A DNA stretch of 36,423 bases, taken from NCBI RefSeq assembly GCF_015557435.1, contig NZ_JADNOH010000075.1, positions 1-36,423 of the forward strand, written 5' to 3'. Under the pieces are notes generated by a model. That model was not told the DNA's origin. It worked only from the letters and a program-made list of their open reading frames with translations, and did not search any database. The stretch's first letter is position 1. Every line of letters begins with the position of its first letter. Made by a program: the position numbers and the translations under genes. The stretch is from Collinsella aerofaciens (GTDB taxonomy: Bacteria > Actinomycetota > Coriobacteriia > Coriobacteriales > Coriobacteriaceae). Shown in pieces: positions 30,188 to 36,423 of the stretch.

Positions 30188-31699
30188 TTAGTAGCTGTCG
30201 TACGAATAGTCGTCTGAATAAGGCGTAGTCTGCCCGTCGGTGGCGGTATCGGTGCCGTCCGTGGACTGGGTATCGGTTCCATCGGTTCCGTCGGTGCCAT
30301 CGGTGCCATCGGTGCCGTCGGAGCTCTCGCCGTCCTTGGAGTCGGTCGTCTCCTTCTTGGGAACGGTGATCGTCACGCGTGCCACGCCCGACGTCTTAGT
30401 GTCGTAGCGAACCTTTTCGCCGTTCTTGGTAACGGTGACATCGGAAGGCTTGGACGTGGTGATCTCGATCGAGGACTCGGGCGTGTATTCCTGCTCAAAG
30501 GGTCCGGTCGCCTGGGCGCCATAGACCGACTTGCCATCAACCTTGACCTCAATCCAAGCAGTCTTGCCCTTGGCAACGGAGATCTTGACCTTTGTGACCT
30601 CGTTCTCCTCCTTATTGGCCGTCGTCTTGGCGGCGTCCGAATCGGTGGACTCGTCCGTCGCCTCATCGGCATCTTCATCCTCATCGACGGATTCGGTCTT
30701 CTTGGAAGACTTCTTAGTCGTTGTCTTGGTGGCAACGGGCGTCTCGGGCGTCGAATCGGGCGCCGAGGAGCCGCAGCCACGTAGGAGCACCACGATGAGC
30801 ACGATCAACAGCAGCGCCACGGCACCGATGCCGGCGTAAACGATACGAGGATCGAGACCGTTGTTCTGGGGAGCACGCCCACCGCCGCGTTCACGATTTG
30901 AACCACCGCGACCAGTGCCTTGGGGCATGCGACCGCGGTTATTGTCGGAACGTCCGCGATAACTGCCCTGGCGCTGCATATTGCGCTGGCCCGAGCGGGG
31001 GGCGAGCTCGCCGCGACCCTGGTAGTTGCGCTGACCCGAGCGAGGCGCTGAGGAGCGCTGGCTATAAGGCCGTGACTGAGATCGAAGGCGAGGCGTCACC
31101 TGCGTAGTATCGGCGTCTGCATAGCCGCCGCGCGGACGACCGGAAGAAACGCCGCGGTACCCGCGATCGGAATAACCACCATCCCCGTAGCCGGCACGAG
31201 GGTCTCGTGCGACACCGCGGGCAGCGGGGAGTGCGCGCTCCTCGGGCGCCGGCGTGCTGCGAAAACGATCGCGCTGGGAACGAATCTCCTCGCTCGAGCC
31301 CGTTTCGGTAACATAGCCAGCCTGCTGAGGGCGCTGGCCATAACGCGTCGAACGCCCGCCCTGAACCATCAGGAAGCGGCCGTTGTCGACCGAGGAACGC
31401 GAATTGACGTAGCCGGCGGCGTCCTGAAAACGACCGCCCTGCTGCGACGTCTCGCGCTCATATGCCATCAAATCGTCAAAATAAGCGTTGACGACCTCCC
31501 GCGGATTGAGGCCCAAAAAGCGCGCATAGCTCGAAATCATGCCCTGCGCATAGCCGCGCGGAGGCATCGATGCAAAATTGCCATTCTCGAAAAACTCGAT
31601 GATCTGCGGCCTGATTTTGATGGTGTTGGCGACCTGCTGAATGGAAAGGCCCATTCGGCGACGCTGCTCGAGCAGCATGTCACCAAAGCGTGCAGCCAT
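30188..31699 (-). CDS. rodZ: RodZ-like cell-shape protein with RGG-type disordered region
   Basis: The protein has 503 residues, much longer than typical RodZ. The N-terminal helix-turn-helix (1-75) has QRRRMGLSIQQVANTIKIRPQIIE and the ASMPPRGYAQGMISSYARFLGL motif. Residues about 85-282 form an Arg/Gly/Gln/Ser-rich disordered cytoplasmic stretch, with PRSGQRN occurring twice. A membrane helix (286-307), an acidic/Ser-Thr extracellular spacer and a DUF4115 beta domain (about 370-450) follow. The tail consists of repeated Gly-Thr-Asp. RodZ links MreB to the elongation machinery; no mreB lies in this window. The start overlaps the ftsK stop (TGATG). Confidence 0.85.
   Translation of the reverse strand: MAARFGDMLLEQRRRMGLSIQQVANTIKIRPQIIEFFENGNFASMPPRGYAQGMISSYARFLGLNPREVVNAYFDDLMAYERETSQQGGRFQDAAGYVNSRSSVDNGRFLMVQGGRSTRYGQRPQQAGYVTETGSSEEIRSQRDRFRSTPAPEERALPAARGVARDPRAGYGDGGYSDRGYRGVSSGRPRGGYADADTTQVTPRLRSQSRPYSQRSSAPRSGQRNYQGRGELAPRSGQRNMQRQGSYRGRSDNNRGRMPQGTGRGGSNRERGGGRAPQNNGLDPRIVYAGIGAVALLLIVLIVVLLRGCGSSAPDSTPETPVATKTTTKKSSKKTESVDEDEDADEATDESTDSDAAKTTANKEENEVTKVKISVAKGKTAWIEVKVDGKSVYGAQATGPFEQEYTPESSIEITTSKPSDVTVTKNGEKVRYDTKTSGVARVTITVPKKETTDSKDGESSDGTDGTDGTDGTDGTDTQSTDGTDTATDGQTTPYSDDYSYDSY
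30273..30321 (-). repeat. 9-bp tandem repeat in the rodZ tail
   Basis: Five units of TCGGTKCCR (TCGGTTCCA, TCGGTTCCG, TCGGTGCCA twice, TCGGTGCCG) plus TCGG run head to tail. Each encodes three residues of the Gly-Thr-Asp repeat on the minus strand. Such a run can vary in copy number in frame without breaking the gene. Confidence 0.8.
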
Positions 31700-34479
31700 C
31701 AGAATCCTCCAAACTCACGATCTTCACGTGCCATCTCGGCGTCGACGGATTCCAGCGCGGCAAGGCCTTCTTCATCCAGCAGGACCTCGCGCGGCTTGGA
31801 GCCATCGGGCGGTCCGACGACACCCTTTTCTTCCAGCATGTCCATAATACGCCCGGCGCGCGCATAGCCAACCTTCAGGCGACGCTGCAAGCCAGATGTG
31901 GAGCCCAGCTGCGATTCCACCACAATATGAGCGGCTTCCCAGATAAGCGGATCGTCGTCCTGAGGCTCGGCAACGCCGGTGCGCACGATCCCGCCGCCAC
32001 CTGCCATGGACATGGAGGCAGGTGCCACAGCCGACAGAATCTCCTCATGGTAGTCGGGCTCGCTTTGCGACTTGACGAACTCGACAATCTCGTTGATCTC
32101 GTCATCCGAAACAAAGCAGCCCTGGATACGGCGGGGCTTGCCCCAGTCGACCTTAGAGAACAGCATGTCACCCAAGCCGGTGAGCTTTTCGGCACCCATC
32201 TGGTCGATGATGACGCGGGAGTCGATGCCCGTTGCGACGTTGAAGGCGATACGATTGGTAATGTTTGCCTTGATGAGACCCGTCACCACGTTAGAGCTCG
32301 GACGCTGAGTCGCCACGATAAGGTGGATACCGGCGGCACGGCCCAGCTGGGCGATACGCACGATCGAGGCCTCGACGTCCTTGCCGGCAACCATCATCAG
32401 GTCCGAAAGCTCGTCGATGATGATGACCAGGTAGGGCATCTTTTGCGGCGGGTTATCGTAATGCTCAAACTCGCCGGCGGCCTGCTTTTCGTTATAGGTC
32501 GAGATCTTGCGCACGTTAAGGCGCTCGAAGACCTTCAGGCGGCGCTCCATCTCGGACACCGCCCACTGCAAGGCACTCGCGGCCTGCTTGGGCTCGGTCA
32601 CTACGGGCACGTAAAGATGAGGCAGGCCGTTATAGCCTGCGAGCTCGACGCGCTTGGGGTCGACCATGATCAGGCGAACGTCCTCGGGGAGCGCACGCAT
32701 GAGCAGGGTCGTGATGATGGAGTTGATCATGACCGACTTACCGGAACCCGTGGTACCGGCGATCAGCAAGTGGGGCATCTTGGCGAGGTCGGCGACGACC
32801 GGCGTGCCCTCTGCGTCGCGGCCGATGGCAAGCTCGAGCGGACCGCCCTTAACATAGGGCAGCACGTCGCCCAAGTTGACGTTCTGACGCTTGCGATTGG
32901 GGATCTCGATACCCACGAGCGAGGTGCCGGGAATCGGCGCAAAGATACGCACGGACTGAGCAGCAAGCGACAGCGCGATGTCATCCTCAAGACTCGAAAT
33001 CTTGCTCACGCGCTCGCCCTCGCCGGGCTGCAGCTTAAAGGTCGTCACCGTGGGGCCGGCGATCCAGCCGACCACGCGGGCACTGCGGCCAAACTCAAGC
33101 AAGGTGGATTGCAGTGACTCGGCAGTCTGTTCCAGCTCCTTGTCAGATGACGCGGAGGACGCCGACTGCGGGTTGGCGTGCAGGATCTCGAGCGGCGGAA
33201 GCTTGAGGCCGTCCTCTTCTTCGCCCTCGTTATCCGCGGGGGCATTGACCGCTCCCCCATCGCTAGGAGTAGGCGCCTCGGCAGCGCCCGCGACAGCCGT
33301 ATCGGCAACCTTGGGATGCTTCAAGAAGTCGGGAATCTGAGGTGTTGCCGAGACAGGATTCACGGCAAACGGCGGCTCGGACTCGTCGATCTTATCGGGG
33401 TCGTCTTCCATCGAAAGCTGGCCGGTTACCTGTTCGCGCTTAGCATGGCGACGCGGCAGCAAAGTTGTCTTTGCGGTCTCAATCGGAGCCTCGTCGTCCT
33501 CGTCATCGCCCTCGGTAAGCTCAATCTCGCTATCGGACCAAGACGGGTCGGGCTCGCTTGTATTCAACTTGGGCGTGGCCTTGCCCTTCTTGACATGACG
33601 GCGCGGCAGCAGCGTCGTCTTAGCGCGCTCGGCCTCCACGGCATCGGATACGTCGACAAACGGATCCTCGTCCTCGTCGTCATCGTCCAAAACCGGGTCC
33701 ACATCGTTGCCCATGACCGTGGTCACGGCAGCATCGGAGCCCTTTTGACGAAGAATGCTCAGGTGCGGACGGGCAACGCCGGGCACCGACAGGGCTTCGT
33801 CGTCACCCCACGGGCTCGCGTTAACATCGGCACGACGGCGCTCGGCAAAATCGGCCGCGCGGTCGCGAGCAGAGCGCAGCACGCCACCCACCGAAAAGCC
33901 GATGATGACAAAACCAACGACGGCCAGACCCAACAGGACCACCATCGCGATAGGCTTACCCAGGGCATTCTGCAGCGCACTCGCAATAAACGCACCGATG
34001 TAGCCACCCGAGGCGGACAGATTTTGCGGCGTGAACATAAGGTCACACGAGTCGCTCGTACCCGGCACCATCAGCGAAAGAATGGAGACAACGGTGATAA
34101 AGACCACGGCTCCGCCCGCGACCGAGCGCACGTTGAGCGGCGAGTCCTCGCCTAAAAAGAGCGTGGCGGCAAACAGCAAAATGACGATCGGCAGCACGTA
34201 GGCGCCCAGGCCAAAGCCCAGGTGGTAAAAACCGGCAACAGCAGCCGTCACGGGCGCTGTTGCCGGAGAAATCACGGCAATAAAGGACGCAATCGCCAAA
34301 ACGGCAATGACCACGCCGGCGATATCGCGATTGGCCGAGGGCTCCACCAAGGGCTCAAAATCGTCGAAGTCCGCCTCGTGGCCCTTATTGGCACGCAGAT
34401 GGGAACCGGCACCCTTAGCAGATGCCGGTTGGTTATTGGCCTTATTGCCTTTGGCGTTTTGTGCAGATCCGCGCGCCAA
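31699..34479 (-). CDS. ftsK: DNA translocase FtsK/SpoIIIE
   Basis: The protein has 926 residues. An N-terminal membrane domain has about four helices (53-200). An acidic disordered linker (about 205-430) carries AKTTLLPRRH twice, at 286-295 and 336-345. The alpha-beta motor domain has Walker A GTTGSGKS (575-582) and Walker B LVIIIDELSDLMM. A C-terminal gamma winged helix (SQLGSTSGLQRRLKVGYARAGRIMD) reads orienting DNA sequences. It pumps chromosomal DNA through the closing septum. The start is TTG, with GGAGG 6 bases upstream, 1 base after the rnj stop. Confidence 0.95.
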   Translation of the reverse strand: MARGSAQNAKGNKANNQPASAKGAGSHLRANKGHEADFDDFEPLVEPSANRDIAGVVIAVLAIASFIAVISPATAPVTAAVAGFYHLGFGLGAYVLPIVILLFAATLFLGEDSPLNVRSVAGGAVVFITVVSILSLMVPGTSDSCDLMFTPQNLSASGGYIGAFIASALQNALGKPIAMVVLLGLAVVGFVIIGFSVGGVLRSARDRAADFAERRRADVNASPWGDDEALSVPGVARPHLSILRQKGSDAAVTTVMGNDVDPVLDDDDEDEDPFVDVSDAVEAERAKTTLLPRRHVKKGKATPKLNTSEPDPSWSDSEIELTEGDDEDDEAPIETAKTTLLPRRHAKREQVTGQLSMEDDPDKIDESEPPFAVNPVSATPQIPDFLKHPKVADTAVAGAAEAPTPSDGGAVNAPADNEGEEEDGLKLPPLEILHANPQSASSASSDKELEQTAESLQSTLLEFGRSARVVGWIAGPTVTTFKLQPGEGERVSKISSLEDDIALSLAAQSVRIFAPIPGTSLVGIEIPNRKRQNVNLGDVLPYVKGGPLELAIGRDAEGTPVVADLAKMPHLLIAGTTGSGKSVMINSIITTLLMRALPEDVRLIMVDPKRVELAGYNGLPHLYVPVVTEPKQAASALQWAVSEMERRLKVFERLNVRKISTYNEKQAAGEFEHYDNPPQKMPYLVIIIDELSDLMMVAGKDVEASIVRIAQLGRAAGIHLIVATQRPSSNVVTGLIKANITNRIAFNVATGIDSRVIIDQMGAEKLTGLGDMLFSKVDWGKPRRIQGCFVSDDEINEIVEFVKSQSEPDYHEEILSAVAPASMSMAGGGGIVRTGVAEPQDDDPLIWEAAHIVVESQLGSTSGLQRRLKVGYARAGRIMDMLEEKGVVGPPDGSKPREVLLDEEGLAALESVDAEMAREDREFGGF

Positions 34480-34480
34480 A

Positions 34481-36151
34481 CTAAACCTCCATGACGACCG
34501 GGATGATCATCGGACGGGTGCGCGTACGGCTCCAGATAAAGTTAGAGAGCGAATCGCGCACGGCCTTGCGAATGGCATCGGAACCGCTGCTCGTAAAGCT
34601 AAACTTGCCCTTCTCGATCGTCTTCACAATGGACGCGGAGGCATCCTCGGAGAACTGGTCGTCGATGGCAAACGAGACGCCGCGGCCCGAGAACTCGATG
34701 GCCTCGATCTTCTTGTGCTTGAGCGAGACGATGGCAACAGCGGTAACCATACCGTCGTTGGCGAGCTTCTGACGATCGCGCAGGACGATGGGGTCGGTAT
34801 CGCCGATACGCAGGCCGTCGACGTAGACGACGCCGGACTCGACGGGCGTACCGCGTTTGACGATACCGCCGCGCATCTCGAGCGTGTCGCCGTTATCGAG
34901 GATAAAGATGTGATCATCCTTGATGCCCATCTTGCGGGCCAGCTGGGCATGGGCACGCAGATGCACGGCCTCGCCGTGAACCGGCATAAAGTAGGTGGGC
35001 TTGGCCATGGCCATCAGTAGCTTGAGTTCCTCCTGGCTACCGTGACCGGAGACGTGAACGAGAGCGCGGTTCTTATCCCACACGTCGCAGCCGAGCTTGG
35101 CTAGGCTGTTGACGACCTGCTGGACGGCTTTCTCGTTACCGGGGACCGGCGTTGCCGAGAGGATAACGGTATCGCCCTCGTGGATGGAGAGCGTCTTGTG
35201 CTCTCCGTTGGCCATGCGGGACAGGGCCGACAGCGGCTCGCCCTGCGAACCGGTGCACATGACGACGATCTTGTCGTCGGGCAGGTTATCGATGTCAAAG
35301 GCATCGATGATATCGGCGTCGTCGATGTTGAGGTAGCCAAGCTCGCGCGCCACGCGGGTGTTAGTGAGCATGGAGCGACCGGTCACAACGACCTTACGGC
35401 CGCACTTGCGGGCGGCATCGCAGATCTGCTGCAGACGATGGATGTGGCTCGAGAACGACGCGACGAACACGCGACCCGGCGCGTTCTTGATGGCGTGCAG
35501 CAGGTTGGGGCCGACTTCGGCCTCGGACTTGGTAAAGCCCGGAACCGTGGCGTTGGTGGAGTCGGAAAGCAGCAGGTCGATGCCCTGCTTGGCAAAGCGG
35601 CTGATAGCGGCGTAGTCGGGCGTGACGCCGTCGATGGGCGTCTGGTCGAGCTTAAAGTCGCCGGTGTGCATAACGGTGCCCTGATTGGTGCGGATGAACA
35701 CGCCCAGAGCGCCGGGGATGGAGTGCGTCATCGAAAAGAAATCGAGCGAGATACCGCCGAGGTTGACATGGCTGCCGCCCTTGACCTCGCGGAACTTGGG
35801 TGCGCGGATGCGGAACTCAGAAAGCTTGCCCTCGATAAAGCCAAGCGTCAGCTTGCTCGAGAAGATGGGCACCTTATTGTTGAGGTCCTGCAGCAGATAC
35901 GGAAGCGAACCGGTGTGGTCCTCGTGGCCGTGGGTGACGACGATACCGCGGAGCTTCTCCTCGTTCTCCAGAACATAGGTGTAGTCGGGAAGCACCAGGT
36001 CAATACCGGGCTGGGAATCGTCGGGGAACATGAGGCCAGCGTCAACGAGCACCATGTCGTCGCCGCATTCGAAGACCGTCATGTTCTTGCCGATGCCGTC
36101 AAGGCCGCCGAGCGGAATGATCTTCAAGGGAGATGATTTTTTAGCTGCCAT
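34481..36151 (-). CDS. rnj: Ribonuclease J
   Basis: The protein has 556 residues. The metallo-beta-lactamase motif HGHEDH is at 74-79, further metal ligands are in the MHTGDFKLD and VHVSGHGSQEEL segments, and the beta-CASP region contains ASFSSHIHRLQQI. It has 5'-to-3' exonuclease and endonuclease activity on RNA and works with RNase Y. The ATG is at 36151. AAGGAAA lies rather far upstream (about 15 bases), so translation initiation may be weak or the leader structured. In B. subtilis the rnjB gene likewise precedes spoIIIE. Confidence 0.95.
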   Translation of the reverse strand: MAAKKSSPLKIIPLGGLDGIGKNMTVFECGDDMVLVDAGLMFPDDSQPGIDLVLPDYTYVLENEEKLRGIVVTHGHEDHTGSLPYLLQDLNNKVPIFSSKLTLGFIEGKLSEFRIRAPKFREVKGGSHVNLGGISLDFFSMTHSIPGALGVFIRTNQGTVMHTGDFKLDQTPIDGVTPDYAAISRFAKQGIDLLLSDSTNATVPGFTKSEAEVGPNLLHAIKNAPGRVFVASFSSHIHRLQQICDAARKCGRKVVVTGRSMLTNTRVARELGYLNIDDADIIDAFDIDNLPDDKIVVMCTGSQGEPLSALSRMANGEHKTLSIHEGDTVILSATPVPGNEKAVQQVVNSLAKLGCDVWDKNRALVHVSGHGSQEELKLLMAMAKPTYFMPVHGEAVHLRAHAQLARKMGIKDDHIFILDNGDTLEMRGGIVKRGTPVESGVVYVDGLRIGDTDPIVLRDRQKLANDGMVTAVAIVSLKHKKIEAIEFSGRGVSFAIDDQFSEDASASIVKTIEKGKFSFTSSGSDAIRKAVRDSLSNFIWSRTRTRPMIIPVVMEV

Positions 36152-36423
36152 AGGTTAGTGTGGTTTCCTTTCTTCGAAACGGGTCTGGAACAACCGACGG
36201 GGCGCTTCTGGCAAACCGACCGCCGGGAACGTACAAACATGCATCGCAGAGTCGATGCAATAACCACAGTATGATACCCATTTGCACAACAACAGACCAC
36301 CCATGCATCAAAGCCCCATCTGAACTGGTCCATCCCGCCGGTCAGGGCTCAGCGGCCCCGGCACGGGCTAAGTTTCCTGCTCTACAGTCCTGCTCACGAC
36401 GGAGGCCACATTAAGTGGCCTCC
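36152..36423. other. Leader region upstream of rnj; no gene supported
   Basis: Minus-strand ORFs here are short and featureless. The minus strand has a hairpin (CTTAGC near 36370 with GCTGAG near 36350) and two copies of GAGCAGGA near 36375-36396. A perfect hairpin marks the window edge. A promoter for rnj probably lies here but I see no clear boxes. Confidence 0.4.
36401..36423. terminator. Perfect 9-bp hairpin at the window edge
   Basis: GGAGGCCAC (36401-36409) pairs with GTGGCCTCC (36415-36423) around 5 bases. Its downstream side on the plus strand is outside the window, so a T-run cannot be checked; on the minus strand none follows. It could end a gene to the right or belong to the rnj leader. 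Confidence 0.4.

Noticed and set aside
30273-30321. Short direct repeats as a possible CRISPR array
   Set aside because: Units are 9 bp, contiguous and in frame within rodZ; there are no spacers and no cas genes.
36340-36423. A tRNA, SRP RNA or RNase P fragment near the right edge
   Set aside because: No TpsiC arm, CCA end or conserved core of these RNAs could be found on either strand.

Overview
The window looks like chromosome of an actinobacterium of the class Coriobacteriia, most like Collinsella. This is inferred from gene content, protein style and moderately high GC; no ribosomal RNA gene is present to confirm it. About 20 kb of the window is a set of housekeeping genes in an order also known from Bacillus subtilis: rnj, ftsK/spoIIIE, rodZ, pgsA, cinA, recA, rny, spoVS, miaB, miaA, hflX and lexA-yneA. 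No rRNA, tRNA, CRISPR array or intact insertion sequence was found.

Bases 1-6400 are accessory in character. They hold a gene end, small hypothetical ORFs, a DUF1648 membrane protein, a 550-base GC-rich structured stretch without a gene, and a truncated ribbon-helix-helix antitoxin with no toxin. A very GC-rich minus-strand operon follows: an ABC ATPase, two immunity-type permeases (lantibiotic self-protection family, SpaF/SpaE/SpaG-like), an OmpR-type response regulator and a histidine kinase. No lantibiotic precursor or modification gene is visible, so this is probably a stand-alone peptide sensing and resistance module.

Bases 6400-14800 hold a CDP-alcohol phosphatidyltransferase, a GarA/OdhI-like FHA protein and an FtsR-like MerR regulator, the same association as in Mycobacterium and Corynebacterium. 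Next come apt, a secreted NlpC/P60 hydrolase, a DegV protein, a DUF1836 regulator, a thioredoxin reductase and a family 28 glycosyltransferase. The degV and DUF1836 promoter regions share an operator-like dyad of identical spacing, which suggests that the regulator controls both.

Bases 14775-15168 lie between convergent genes and hold three long hairpins. Two share an inverted conserved core but have different, self-complementary arms. To their right are dut, nrdR and a yneA-like LysM gene (minus), divergent from lexA across three SOS boxes spaced exactly 28 bp apart. lexA abuts a frameshifted acyltransferase-like membrane gene.

Bases 18057-36151 are all on the minus strand. In transcription order they are rnj, ftsK, rodZ, yajQ, rimO, pgsA, cinA, a terminator, recA (SOS box inside its promoter), recX, a terminator, rny, a GHKL ATPase, spoVS, miaB, miaA and hflX. 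They cover RNA decay, chromosome segregation, cell shape, phospholipid synthesis, recombination and tRNA/ribosome modification.
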